Shown here one piece after another: positions 23,701 through 34,851 of a DNA stretch of 64,000 nt. The notes under the pieces are model-generated. The model worked only from the letters and a program-made list of their open reading frames with translations. It searched no databases and was not told the DNA's origin. Source of the DNA: Triops longicaudatus (Eukaryota > Arthropoda > Branchiopoda > Notostraca > Triopsidae); the NCBI GenBank assembly GCA_022885665.1, contig JAGQDJ010000092.1:124001-188000 (forward strand), in the 5' to 3' direction. Each line of letters starts with the position of its first letter. The first letter of the stretch is position 1. The position numbers were made by a program, and so were the translations under genes.

Positions 23701-25332
23701 AGGGAAATATGATGGGATAAAGCGAAAAGTGATAGAAAGAGATGGCAAGACAAGGAGGATTAGGGAAAAAGCTGCTAAGTTTGATAAATGGGCAAGGAGA
23801 AGATGTATTAATGGTTGTCTGTCATATGACATTTTTCTTAAAGGTTTGCGCACACACATTCACCATCACGTTTGTATATACCTTTCCGTTTGTTCTTATC
23901 GGCTGTGTTTAGGACCTCCGCGCCTGGTGCACGTTTTGCATAATTCAGAACAACCTGCTACGGTGTTTTCCATATTAGAATCGCCTAACAAAACAGTGGT
24001 CCTCACGGCGGATACGCTCTTTGATCTTTTGATGCTCAAGCTGGCCTCCGTTTACCAGGCCAAAAAACAGACAAAAATTGAATCCAAGGGAACGCGCTAC
24101 GAAGCTGGCGACTTTTTGGTCAAAATTGGATCCGTGACGATGGGACCGACCTACAAAGGCATCCTGGTGGAGGTAAAAACCGTCGAAATTCTTCGAAACC
24201 TAATATTTGGGGTCTGTTAGCTTTCCAGAAAGAACATTCAGTTTTTCTTACAAAGTGGCTGATTTTTTAGCGTTTTCCCGACATATTTATTATTGTAAAT
24301 GATGAAAGACAAGCTCGGAGTTCTTGAGTTTCTGAGCTTTTTTTTTTTAAGATTTAATCGTAGGTAAAATATGAGTTATGATCTATAGTTTAATCCTGCG
24401 CGATTTAAGACTTGTATTGAGAATCTGATTTTTTTAAAATAAGTTTTTTGTTTTATTAAATTTTTAAAAGTATTTACGATTTTTTTTTAATTCACGTCTT
24501 TTAATTTTGTTGCTAAACTTGGCTGAATTATTTTTGTTTGCGTTTTAAGGAAAAAAATAACGTTCCAAACGTTTCCCATGTACATTACATAGAAGACTTT
24601 CGCGTGATGATGGTTAATATGATTTTCCAGGTGAAAATGATAAAACTAAGGTTTGAAATTCTCAAGTAGTTTTGAAAGTTTGAATTTTTTAGAAAATTTA
24701 AGGTATCTGTTAAAGAATTTAAATGGCGATTTCAAAGGGTTCAGGACAAAGAAGTAGGCCTGTAGATTAAGATGTTTTATTATTTTTAAGGGAAAATATA
24801 TTCTGATTCATTTAATTTTGTTTTAGGTGGAATATCAGCCATGCGTGGTGCCATCAGCGTGTTGGGAAATCTTGCGCGAATTTATGCAAGGTTTCCTGGG
24901 GAGTTGTGTACCCACCACGCCCCCTCCCTATTTCCAGGTAAGATGGTTTAATTTACTTCCTTTTTTAATGTCTTGCCGTCTTTTTTCGTGTTGTTTTGTG
25001 CTTCCTCAAGTGGGAGTGTTACAGGGAAGCAATTTATTCTAGCGAGATATAAAAGATGGGAAGGCGAGATGTGAAGTTATTCAAATTATGTTTCCAAATT
25101 GAGAAATAAGTTGCCCTTCTTTTCCTACAAGGGAAAGTTTTTAGTAGCGAAAAACATAAAACTCCTTCTTACGGGAGTTAGTCGTTCACGTTAACGTATT
25201 TTACTAACGGGGCTAACGTGATTTTTATTTCGGGAATAGAATCGGTACAATGACGTCTACCAGCCCACTGATACCATCAACCAGTATTTGGAACAGTTCA
25301 ACGCATTCCGTAAAGCTACCGGCGTTCGATGA
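14694..25332 (+). CDS. MED20: Mediator complex subunit 20 (MED20), five-exon gene
   Basis: Joining 14694-14707, 15487-15629, 23913-24172, 24827-24937 and 25240-25332 gives one open frame of 206 aa ending in TGA, close to the usual length (human MED20 is about 212 aa). MED20 is a nuclear head-module subunit of the Mediator co-activator of RNA polymerase II. Visible family motifs are the N-terminus MGVTVLQ, FLVDCETY near residue 45, VHVLHNSE after residue 57, LFDLLMLKL, TKIESKGTRYE, GDFLVKIGSVTMGP, YKGILVEVEY, PCVVPSACWE, MQGFLGS, PPPYF, and the C-terminal PTDTINQYLEQFNAFRK. All exon joins use GT-AG and keep phase. Introns are 779, 8283, 654 and 302 bp. The start is the only ATG that splices in frame to the MGVT family N-terminus. 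Confidence 0.95.
15000..15400. repeat. Degenerate CCTAA/TTAGG cluster in MED20 intron 1
   Basis: CCTAACC, CTAACTT and CCTAAACTTAACTTAAG words lie at 15015-15075, and mixed orientations at 15130-15200 and 15320-15395. The cluster ends about 90 bases before MED20 exon 2. Confidence 0.55.
15487..15629 (+). CDS. MED20: MED20 exon 2
   Basis: It lies between TTTTCGTCCAG and the GTAAGA donor at 15630. It encodes the rest of Val5 to Gly53, including GLEGKTGSQITEILGKRI and FLVDCETY, and ends in phase 1. The open frame reads on into the intron, but that extension has no family similarity. Confidence 0.92.
18415..19299 (+). mobile_element. Tigger/pogo-like DNA transposon, internally deleted copy
   Basis: The element is 885 bp with inverted ends: it starts CAGTGGTACC and ends GGTACCACTG. 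It is flanked by TA on both sides (18413-18414 and 19300-19301), the target duplication of Tc1/mariner/pogo elements. The subterminal regions contain ATAGCGAACAACTTG on the left and GGAACGGATT on the right. The interior retains only the C-terminal part of a transposase, so it looks like a deletion derivative. Related ends occur at 9720-9785 and near 19317 and 20772. Confidence 0.85.
18706..19083 (+). pseudogene. C-terminal remnant of a Tigger/pogo transposase
   Basis: An open frame of 125 codons lies inside the element. Residues 30-95 contain EFITKWKEIEAQAKMRH and LHFSKTVLKERQKQATLDGF. This resembles the Tigger tail of the type HFREILKRRQKQ.SLD.F. The CENPB-type DNA-binding and DDE catalytic regions expected upstream are absent, so the piece cannot be a working transposase. 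It is not disrupted within itself, so a small protein could in principle still be made. Confidence 0.7.
19317..20772 (+). mobile_element. Second, decayed Tigger-like copy
   Basis: The left part (GATACCGCATACAGCGAACAAC) resembles the subterminal left end of the 18415 element. The right part (GGAACGGATTGAAGCGATTT ... GGTTCGTTATACGTGGCACCACTG, ending at 20772) resembles its right end. The left terminus is lost and no TA duplication is visible on the right. The copy lies directly after the first one. No intact transposase frame is seen. Confidence 0.55.
23644..23671. repeat. Perfect inverted repeat, 12 bp arms
   Basis: AGATTTTGGGAA (23644-23655), a 4-base loop, then its exact complement (23660-23671). 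A partial further copy of the arm (TTTTTGGGAAGA) follows at once, so it may be part of a small local repeat. It lies about 240 bases upstream of MED20 exon 3. Confidence 0.7.
23913..24172 (+). CDS. MED20: MED20 exon 3
   Basis: It runs from after TGTGTTTAG to the GTAAAA donor at 24173 and encodes residues 54-139. It carries the core of the family fold, from PPRLVHVLHNSEQPATVF to TMGPTYKGILVE, including TKIESKGTRYE. Confidence 0.95.
24827..24937 (+). CDS. MED20: MED20 exon 4
   Basis: It lies between TTTTGTTTTAG and GTAAGATGG and encodes 37 residues, from VEYQPCVVPSACWE to TTPPPYFQ, in phase 0 at both ends. Confidence 0.94.
25240..25332 (+). CDS. MED20: MED20 exon 5 with stop
   Basis: It starts after CGGGAATAG and encodes 30 residues, beginning NRYNDVYQPTDTINQYLEQF and ending at the TGA at 25330-25332. 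The DTxxQYLEQFxxFRK block is characteristic of the MED20 C-terminus. Confidence 0.93.
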   Translation, partial: NRYNDVYQPTDTINQYLEQFNAFRKATGVR

Positions 25333-25948
25333 GCTGGGTCAGTGCTTACTAATCAACAACCCCTTCCATACCTGTGAACATTCGAGTAACCTCAAAGTGT
25401 TTACTTCACGAAACATATACAACTTCATCCGGAAACGTGTTTTATCCATTTTTTTAACTGTGTGCGTTATTTAATTCTACATACTTCTTAAGAATCCTGC
25501 ACTGCACTTAACCCTTTTATGGACTGACGGATGTTATACGTCCCGGCTACTTTGAAGTCAGATATAGGGGCCTAGAAGTCATGTAAGGTCACAGGACTTT
25601 ATAGGTGCTTTGCTCAGAGTCGTATGAACGATTCGCCATGTGGCGAAAGCACACGAGTTTGTGTTCAGGCCCGTAAAAAACAATTCCGTCCGGTCGCGTC
25701 CGCTTGTTTCCTTGGCTGCTACAGCGACTTAAAAATCGCTTTGGTTTCTTAATTATTTCGTCCCGAAATGGGCAAGAACCTTCCACGAAACTTTCAACAT
25801 TGACTTTTAATTACAAGACCTTCTATAATATATTATAAAACATGTCATAGTTGGCTTTCTGATGGTATTTAAAATAATTTTTAATATAAGTTCAAGTTAA
25901 AATTACGGATTTGGGCTTTACAAAGGCTTATTAGGATAAACTCGACAC

Positions 25949-26310
25949 TTACATATGGATATCTTTATAACGGACCCCTGTTATAACAAAGTGCTGGTTA
26001 CAGTGAACGGATTTCAAGGTCCCAAATTGTGTAAATGTAAAGAAAGAGCGTCTGATAAGACAAACTTCGGATGAGCTGAAGAGTTTGTCTGCTTCCGGGA
26101 ACAGTTCGTTATAGCGAAATTCAATTGTATATTGCGAAAAAGCAAAAAAATTTGTTAATGCTATGAAAAGAAACAAGAAAGTTCTGACACTTGAAAACAA
26201 CTAGGCCCACACCAAAAAATAATATTGTACAGGATAGGCGACTTTCCGTTATAACCGGAATACGTTATAACCAGTGACCGTTACAACCAGTATGAATTAT
26301 AACGAGTTTT
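25949..26310. mobile_element. Pogo/Tigger-type terminal sequence, decayed
   Basis: The block repeats TTATAACGGAC, GTTATAACAAAG, GTTCGTTATAGCGAAATT, CCGTTATAACCGG and CGTTATAACCAG. Words of this kind fill the subterminal regions of one group of pogo/Tigger elements. A CGGATTTCAAGGTCCC stretch at about 26018 also fits. No clean inverted ends or TA duplication are visible. Confidence 0.4.
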
Positions 26311-27848
26311 TAATTCTACCGGAGAAGTTTCGAACGTTATTAAGAAATTTAGAACGTACAAACAGAGAATTTTCAAGATTGAATTCTTCTGTCGCAGTGG
26401 AATGGCGGAACTCACAAGTTCCACGTATAGAATGTGCCCTAATTATCAGAAAAGTTTCGTTTTTCTTGCTTATATAATCTTAGGTAACTACCTTGAAGAA
26501 AATTATTAAATTTTCCTAAAAAAGTATTGCGTTTTCGTAATTGTGTCCATAAAGGGTTAAGACATTTTTGTTCGCATAATTTATTATCGTGTCCTAAATT
26601 TTTCGAAAATTAACTTTTGTAGAGTGGTAAGAATTAGTTGTAAAGTTCTTGGTAAAACAGAAGGCACATTGCAATTCAAATTGTCCCAGTTTAATTGAGT
26701 TAGATTAAGCTAGTTGGAACTATTCAGGAAAAAACACAAAATATTAGCCTTCTTCCTTTTTTATTCCGAAATACGTTATGTAGTTGAAATTTGCGGTAGG
26801 TTGAAGCTCTTCTTTACTCTCGTATACTACTTGGAAACGAGACTTTACTATTTAAAAGATTTGATTGAACTCAATTGTCTCACTTGCGCACATTCTCATG
26901 CAAGAACAAAGTTCTATAAAGAAAACTGATTTTCACGTATTTTAAAATTCGCATTGAACTTCAAAACATCGAAATCATATGAACTCTGAAATTTCGATTG
27001 ATTTTAGTTACAAATTACATGCAAAATCAATGTGATATTTTATTGGATATGTTACATTCATACTACAGGGATAGGATTTTAGATCAGTCGAAGAAAATAA
27101 TTCGTCTTGAATTAACATGCACTTTCCGTGGATCATTATTTAGTTGAGTCTTTTTAGTAGCGTCCTAGGAAAAGAAGTTTAAAGCTGACACGGTGACAAG
27201 TTTTGTGCCTGGAAACTTCTGGGTTAGATTGATAAGCTTGAGTTGGCACCGTGTACCATCGACTAATCGTCGCGTTCGACTTACGAGCTGTTTCTTGTCT
27301 CAGTGTGTTTGTGCATATGTCCTCGTATATTAGACTAATCTTGTTCTCTTCGACCACTACATTTTACAGAGATCAATTTGGGGTTATTTGAGGTAGAAGA
27401 AAAAGGAAACCTCGAGCTTCGACTTTAAGTCCAGTCGTCCCGGGGCTTTATCTTGAACCTCTGTAAACGGCTACGAAGTACTTGAAACATGTGCTCGTGA
27501 TCTCTACTTAGAAGGAAAGAGGCTAGAAAACCCTTGTGGAATGAACTATGATACCGAAGAACTTCGGGACTCATTTTACTCATATCCGGGAAGAAAAGTT
27601 GTCCGAGTTTTTATTTTTATTACGTATGTATTAACGAGATGAAAAATGTTGGAAACAAGTCTCCGCGCAACTTCTCGTTGTGTCAACGGGAAAAAGGACT
27701 GTCGTTTGACTTCGAATTTATCGGAGAAGAAAACAATGCTGGTTTCCAGTACAAGGACGAAAACTCTTGGTAATAACTAGCTAAAAATATTAAAAAATAC
27801 AAATTGTGAAGGGTCTTGATGTGAGTTACGAAATTTTCGGAAAAGGGG

Positions 27849-27867
27849 GCGTGAGCCACGCTCACGC
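27849..27867. repeat. Small perfect hairpin, 8 bp arms
   Basis: GCGTGAGC, CAC, GCTCACGC: a GC-rich 8 bp stem with a 3-base loop in AT-rich surroundings. Function unknown. Confidence 0.6.
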
Positions 27868-28193
27868 AAGTGTCGTGGTTCTAGCAAAGTTTGCTGTTTT
27901 GAGTAAGTGATTAAAAAGAGACCGCTGGTACACGTGACACTATCTCGGGTTACAATGAATATTGACATGCGACCTGTGTTCCCCAATTTTGATTGTTACG
28001 TCATTTACGCTTAAGTTTTATTCGAAAACCGCGTCTGTGCTCAATGTGGGATTTGCGAATATTCTATGAATGTGCCAGTACACATGTACTGTAGTGATAA
28101 TGACATTTACGAGCAGCATGTTGCTTGGGGGTGTACCAACTACCGTAGACATCCTGTCCTGTTCGGTGTCTGCTCAAGTGAATGCTATAAACG

Positions 28194-29004
28194 CACACTC
28201 TAAAAAAAATCCCTGAAATAATGGTGGAAAATTGTACCAAAAATAGTGACACCCAGGATGACCTGTTTTCCTACGAATAATCGGTAGTAGAAACGCTACC
28301 TAAAAAAGGTAGAAAAAAATAGTGACATCACAAAACTGAAAATTGGTAGACTTGAGCACCTTATAATGGTGTGTACTTGTACAAATAACGGTTGTATTTC
28401 CCAAAGTTTGATAATGAACTGAACTCAATTTGATCGCCAATATTATATTTATTTGGACCACATATATCAGCAAACATGTATAAAATACGTAAGTAGGTAA
28501 TGGTATTCATGAGTACAGTTCATGAGTACAATTTATTGTTGCCCAGTTCTGTTCGGTCAGCATAAGGCCGTTCCTTAATCGTTTCTTTTCGAACATTATA
28601 TACAGTACATCACTACAGTACCCTGCGTACACACCACAACACAGATCATATGAAGTTTTTCTATACATAAAGCTATTTTGAAAATAGGACGAGAAACGCT
28701 GAGCAGCTAATTGTATTGAGAAATTGTAGCAGGGGAGCAGACTTCAGAGAGGGACTGGAAACCTTCAACGCCTTTACACGCTTAAATAGTAAAACGAAAT
28801 CTACCGATTTTTGGGAAGTGCTCCCAATAATAGGAAAAAAATTATCAAATTTTAGTGGTAAGTGCCAATTTTTAGTAATACTTCCCCATCATTTAGTTGA
28901 CCAAGCTCAAATTTTGGTAGCAGAAATCAGTTATTGTTTACGTTATTTAATTTTAGGTGGGTAGTTTTTTGCGATTTTTTTGGTACCCCTTTTTCTACAG
29001 TGTG
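28194..29004. mobile_element. Candidate non-autonomous DNA element with imperfect inverted ends
   Basis: The left end CACACTCTAAAAAAAATCC resembles the complement of the right end (CACACTGTAGAAAAAGG), about 13 of the first 15 positions. The interior of about 780 bases is AT-rich and carries repeated words (AAAAATAGTGACA twice, AATTTTGGTAG and AAATTGGTAGA). Target duplication is unclear, so the superfamily is unassigned. Confidence 0.4.
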
Positions 29005-31339
29005 ACTTCGCGTTATGTTATACGTTATAGTATTTTGAATAGTCCATGAACCTGTGCATTTTATGCCTTGTAAAACCTGTCCAGGGATCTTCTAAAGAGC
29101 TCGCAATTCATTCATAATCTTTTCATATCAGATTCTTTCCTTTAATTTTCTACCAAAAATGGAGGGATAGAAAGTAAAAGGTCTATGGGTCAAATTTAAG
29201 ACTATAACTTGTTTTTTAGCTTAAAATGTTGGGACATGGAAATTAAAAAAGGCCAAAAGGAAGCTAAACAAGCGTTTTCGTGACGATCGAAATGATAAAC
29301 CGAATGAGTGCTGTAATCCTCAACAATACTCCCTCTTAGATCGAGAGCGAGTATCCGATCTTGGGATTATCAGTATTCATGATAACAAGCTCTTCTTTTT
29401 ACTCTTTCTTTCGTAACGTGAAGGAACCTTTCCTGAAGAATTTATGCCGAATGAGCAAAAAGGAAACGGACAAGATTTTTGGGAGACTTATCAGTCTTTT
29501 AGTGGGTTGACACGTATAAGCAAAACGACGAGGAAATGGTTTTATAGATCGGTCGTGTGACATTGAACGACTACGAGTCTGGATGATCATCATAGGGTTA
29601 GGACCGTTTTTTAAGGGAAAGTTGGTGTAGGACATTAGGTTGACGTATGCTGCTGATCTTTGGGTAACAGAATGGAAATCAATAGAATCATTTGCATAAG
29701 GTGGGTCGATCGTGTTCTGGCTCCTTTTAATATTCCTTTAGTCTTTTTTCAGTGTTTCTTCTAATATTACATGGTCTCGGGAAAAGGAAATCTCGGGGTG
29801 AAGAAAGGACCTTGAAGGGGTATAACAAAGCCTACCTACGGATTTCAGTGAAAACTTTTCCACCAGAAGAGCGAAGGTCTTTTTGCTTATTTGATCAGAT
29901 TTTAATCTTCTCTCTTCTTCGTACGTCTGTTGAGTTTGGAACTTCGAGCGTGGAACCAGCTATAGAACAATTTATGCCCCTGACAACTGCAGTTTTGCAG
30001 CTCTTCATGACTGCGACGACGGCAAAAGCCCCCCCCACCCCCCCCGTCTTTGCTTCTGCTTCGTCGCTTGTTTTGACTCCCCCTTGTGAACCAGACCTCT
30101 TTTATATATTTATGTGTCTTAACTCTTTTTCATAGCTTTTCCGGTTTGGATTTGGATTTTCGGAGGAAAAATATGGCATACCCAAGGTCATTAGAGTGGT
30201 TTCAAAGACTTGTGACAGCAAAAGCTAATTTTACATTTCAAGGTAGAAAAGTGTTCTTGGAAGAATTGGTGCATCATTCGGATGCATTTTGGTTCTAACA
30301 GAGCAGAGTCATCAACGTATAGCAGTGCTTTTAAGTAGATTTTTATTAATGTTAAGGAGGCCCGCATTACACGACCTATATCAAATTTTAGAAGAACGTT
30401 AAAAACTAAAAAGATGCTGTTAAATGGGAATATTTTGAACGAAAAAGCGAACTTTTTCTCTATTTAGGCAAGTTTTTTAATAAGAACAAAACGATAAACT
30501 TTGTCTCTGTGGAGTGTGTGCAGAATAGAATAAGCTACCGAGTTTTTGCTTCCGTGGTGACATGTGTGAACATTTTATTCTTACAGTCCGCGTTCAAAGT
30601 TACACCACACAGGCATAAGTTTGAGCACGGAAAAGAAATGACACGAAAGAAATTTAGAAATAACATTTTTTGCAGATAATTTTTTCTTGGTATTGCTAAC
30701 GTTGATCAGCTGCACATCCTTTACCTTTTCTTTTAGACAAGATGACTTCTGTTATTGTAGGGAAAAAAATACCAATAAAGAGAGACCGGCATAAGTAGTG
30801 GAAATTAAGCTTTATTTTTTTTATTGTTCTCATGTCTTAATTCGTAAGATTTTACTACTACTTTCATCTTGTCTGTCCACAGTATGTTCGACTTTGAAAG
30901 TAATTTCTGAGTTAAGCTTTCGCGACCTTTTCCGTCAAAAAATCGCGACACGCTCCTTTTCAAAAACCAGTAAGTAATAATATGAGAAAAGGGATAGACT
31001 TTTCTTTGTAGCTTTGAGGACAGAATTTTCCTTGGGGTATATGGTTAGGGCTTTATCTCGATTTAAATGACGTAAAGTTGGTCTTTGTGAAAAACAAGAG
31101 CTTCTGTCGTTCCTTTTCTGGTGAAAATTCGAAAATGCTTAAATGTCCCGAAAAATACCCCATTTTCAACCCCCTTTTGCCACGAAATGTTTCAAAAGGA
31201 ACAATTCTTTTTGGTACCGTACAAAAGACAGTAATAACTGAAGTTGAAGAAATCTAGTTTTTTTTTGTTTTTTTTTTGCTTTGTGCTGAATAGCAGTAGA
31301 TGGCCTAATCTTTCTCCTAATGAGTTCAGAGTTTTACCA

Positions 31340-31368
31340 CATGTGCCCAAAATAACCCAGTTGACGGA
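31340..31368. repeat. Transposon-end-like motif shared with 6342
   Basis: CCCAAAATAACCCAGTTGACGGA is, on the opposite strand, nearly the same as TACCGTCAACTTGGGTTATT at about 6341. It looks like the end of a dispersed element, but no second end was found. Confidence 0.4.
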
Positions 31369-31529
31369 ATAAAATTAAAGTATACTCAAGTTTAAAATAA
31401 ATAAAAATATAATAAAAAATAACAATAAGCGCTACTAGCGGGGAAGTTAAAACAAACGCTTTTAGACTTTCAGTACATTGCATTAAAGATCAGCACGGAT
31501 CTAAGATTTGGTAGAAATTTTGGGCACCC

Positions 31530-32304
31530 AACATGCAAATGAAGTTTGAAAACCTGACACGAAAACAACTGTACAAAGGAGAGCCGAAAACGATAAGAAT
31601 TCGCCACGGCGACTTAGTTCGCCTAAAAACCCGAACAAACAAATAGAAGGACTATACAAAGAAATAGAGCTAGAACTGCAGAAGCTAGGTTTTCATCATT
31701 TTGCTTCGCAAGTAAAGAAAAAGTTGCGTGGTTTGAAGGCAAAGCACCGAAAATGGTTTGTACAACATAAGCGGAGCTGGAGACTTGAAGGTGAAGCAAT
31801 CTTTTCCTTTCTATTACGCAATCGAGAAGACGGCCCAGAAAACATTACAATATAACAGACAGCTTAAATCTCAAAGTCTACGGCGTTGCTGGAGAAGAAG
31901 CCAGCACTGAAGAAAGTATTTCACAAGATGACCAGAGCTGCAATTCGTTAGACGGCAGTCCTACACATACTGACGGTAAGTTACTATTTTCAACAGCGGA
32001 AATCTTAAAAAATTGTTTGGTAGATTCTGTAGATGCAACGGGACCGTCCTCCAAAGGGAGGGTAGGGATACTAATTCATACGGTAGCTTCGATGGCGGCG
32101 AAATTCCTTGAGCGCGAAGAAGCATTGTTTCGACAGAAGCGCAACGTGTTAGAGTTAGAGTTAGACTAAGTATATGATGAGAAACGAGAAGACGACATTG
32201 AGTTGTTCAAGCTGCTGCAAGAGCGAATGAGACGCGATAGTGAAAGACAAGACAGTCGTCTTAGTTTGGTGGAAGTTTTCCTGGGATCGGCTTCACAGGA
32301 ATGA
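31530..32304 (+). pseudogene. Broken gene for a Myb/SANT-like (trihelix-type) DNA-binding protein
   Basis: Three coherent coding stretches lie in a row in different frames. At 31640-31854 the frame reads IEGLYKEIELELQKLGF, then FASQVKKKLRGLKAKHRKW, the spacing of helices 2-3 of a Myb/SANT-like DNA-binding domain. At about 31865-31976 comes an acidic Ser-rich linker (GEEASTEESISQDDQSCNS). From about 32024 to 32304 a charged helical tail runs SMAAKFLEREEALFRQKRN, then DDIELFKLLQERMRRDSERQ, to a TGA. The tail is cut by an in-frame TAA at 32167-32169. A one-base shift separates the first two blocks. A GT-AG intron of about 49 bases (GTAAGT at about 31977) could join the second to the third. Such domains occur in host transcription factors and in transposon-encoded proteins; which one this was is open. 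Confidence 0.6.
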
Positions 32305-34838
32305 GTGTTGTGTATCGCCAATCACAAACATGGACCTGATTCCATAACAATGAATAAAGTTTATTCCTTCAGTTTCCTGGGTTTCAGTCTCCACCAGCTG
32401 CCGCGTGAATCCCTTCATCTTCGTAACAGGCAATCGAATGTTTTTTTCTTGTGTGACATACAATATTACAATTGCCCAAAAAATACTGAACAATTTACAT
32501 AACACAGCAGGCAACGTAGATTTGCGTAACCGTTTGCTCTATTCGTATTTTTGTCACCAAATTCACATCGAACACATTTTGGTGAGCATTTCTTTGTTGA
32601 TTTTGACTTGCGTCGTGGGCAATCCACAAGGTGTGAGGAAATGCTCACAATGTCCGGGCTGTTACTTGAAACGCTCATCGGTGTTACTCTGTCCGCTGGA
32701 GCACATTTTCAGGGCTCAACAGTGCCTATATGTGCCGGTGCCATTTGAGCACGCTGCCTTCTATCTTATTTTCAGGATCAACTTTATTTGTTGATATACG
32801 GCGTACTAACAACAAAGAAATAATTGGTCTAATACCAATAGGTGGGAACAGAATATGTAGCCAAATCGCGTGCATAATTGTTATAAAACGCTTAAACAAC
32901 TTCGAAACGAAATTCAGAACTAAAATTCAGAACTAAAATTCAGAACTAAAACAAAACGTCAACCAGCTTTTTTCGTCAGGTGAGTCAAATCGTTTTAGAA
33001 ACGTTCTTCGTCAAGCATTCCAATTAAGTGTATCCCAGCTTCTTCATCTTCTTGGCTTCTGCATTCTGTGTCTATAAACGGAAAGAAGGCTTAAAGCGTG
33101 AAATTACGTTGCGCATAGGTGAGAAACCTTCTCCTGGAGTTTTAGAAGGTTTTTCAAAAGCCAAGCTGTCAAATAAAATCGTGCCCCGCAAATTGAATTC
33201 TTTTAGGCTCACATGTCTGACTAATTGGAAAGTTGGATTGTGAAAGGCCCCGGTTCAGTTTTAAGCTGCTTGCGAGTCAGCGAGCAATGCGTGAAAAAAA
33301 AAAACGAAATGAGACGCACAACATTCTGAAAACGCGTTAGGGCGGGACATAAAACGCGAAGTCCATTAATTGAGGCGCTTGGCCCCTTTCATTGAGAAAT
33401 GTTCGTATTCATCAACTAAGTACCGACCAGAAGGAGATAAATGAAATGCAAGCTGCGTAAGAGTGACTTTACTTGTTCCCTTTCATTTAATGACTTGGTA
33501 ATCATCTACAGCAACAACTTCCTTGTCGCTCGCCCACCTTTTTTTTCTTTTTTCTTGTTCCTCCATAACCTGACGCGCAACCGAGAAGGCCAGTGTGTAT
33601 GCAAATGAGCTGATTCTCATGATTTCTTTTCCTTTTGCGTGATGTATACTTATAAGAGTCCGAAACGAACTAGTTTTTTCGTAGGCTTTATTCTTTAAAT
33701 TATATGGAAATCTTGAAGGTATTTTTTCCATTAAAAGAAAAAAAAGCGAGTTGTCGACGATTGCACAAAAAAATATTCCTTCTAGCGTTTGTCAGATTTT
33801 GTTTATACCTCTGACGCAGTCCAAGGTCTCTATTTGTCGTTGAATAGTTTGATGATATTTTACCTTTTCAGCATTTCATGAGAATCTAAGAGTTTATCCA
33901 GCATTCTCAGTTATCTTGCACAACCTTGAATGTTTGAGAGAGTTAATGTGTTTTTTTTAAAGTGGTGCATATTCTAACAATGAGGAAATTAGATGTGGTA
34001 ATAACTTTTTGCATGTTCCAGCATTTCGAGAATAATTGCGTTTTGAGAAACTCTAGAGTACCTTTGAAAATGTAGAAAATCTCTCGGCAACTTGTAACAA
34101 ATAAAAAAGCTTTCTTTTCGCCGATTACGGAGATGAAGTTTTATATCCTTTCGTCATTTTGATTGGTAGGGACCACCCCGAACCATGCTTTGTCTTGTAC
34201 GTGGGCGTCAAATGTCAAATGGCCTTTCAAGTCTTGTGGATTTTCACAGCGAGTAATTGACATGCCTTTGGATTTTAACACACTAATAAAATGTCTTGAC
34301 ATGAAAATACATACGTTTGATAGACGCTGACTTGTTTTCCAGCGACTTTTCTCTTTCGGTAAAATTATTTTCGACGTCCGCGTTCTAATGGTTCTGTATT
34401 GTTTGAATGACGACTTTACAAACCTGTTTTTGGTACGCCTCTGGGGGGTAAGTACTAAATAAGTGAACACGAAAACAATTGTGCGTGTGGCACGACGTGT
34501 CCATATGTGTTAGGCTAAACATTATTACTTGAGTAAGCATTGTTAAAGTGGGGGTTTTAAAAACAGCTGAGTCTTGTTAAGGGTAAAAGTCTCGAAAGAA
34601 CTTTGAAGAATCTTTAACTACTGGTTTTAATGGTTGTAACGGCGGCTTAATTTGTTCATGTGTCCTAGAAGAAAAAAATGGGTGAGGGCAAGAAAAAAAG
34701 GTAACGAACCGGCTTGTCTTTTGGATTTCTCCTCCTACAAGTCAATTTACAGAAACAGAAAAGAAAAAAAGGGGAAACAGGGTTTACACACGGTGGTGGT
34801 TTCTTTTCATGGGTTCCGAGTACCGACATTCTTTGACT

Positions 34839-34851
34839 GGGGGGGGGGGGG
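34839..34851. repeat. G13 homopolymer
   Basis: Thirteen consecutive G on the plus strand in AT-rich surroundings. A matching C11 run lies at 46187-46197. Confidence 0.9.

Larger units (their letters stand above)
15630..23912 (+). other. MED20 intron 2 (8.3 kb, transposon-bearing)
   Basis: It starts GTAAGAAAG and ends GGCTGTGTTTAG. It contains one bounded Tigger-like element (18415-19299), a second more decayed copy (about 19317-20772) with a hAT-like terminus inside it (19565), and a 28-base inverted repeat (23644-23671). The remaining sequence is AT-rich with homopolymer runs. ORFs of up to about 138 codons in it match nothing I recognise. Confidence 0.85.
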
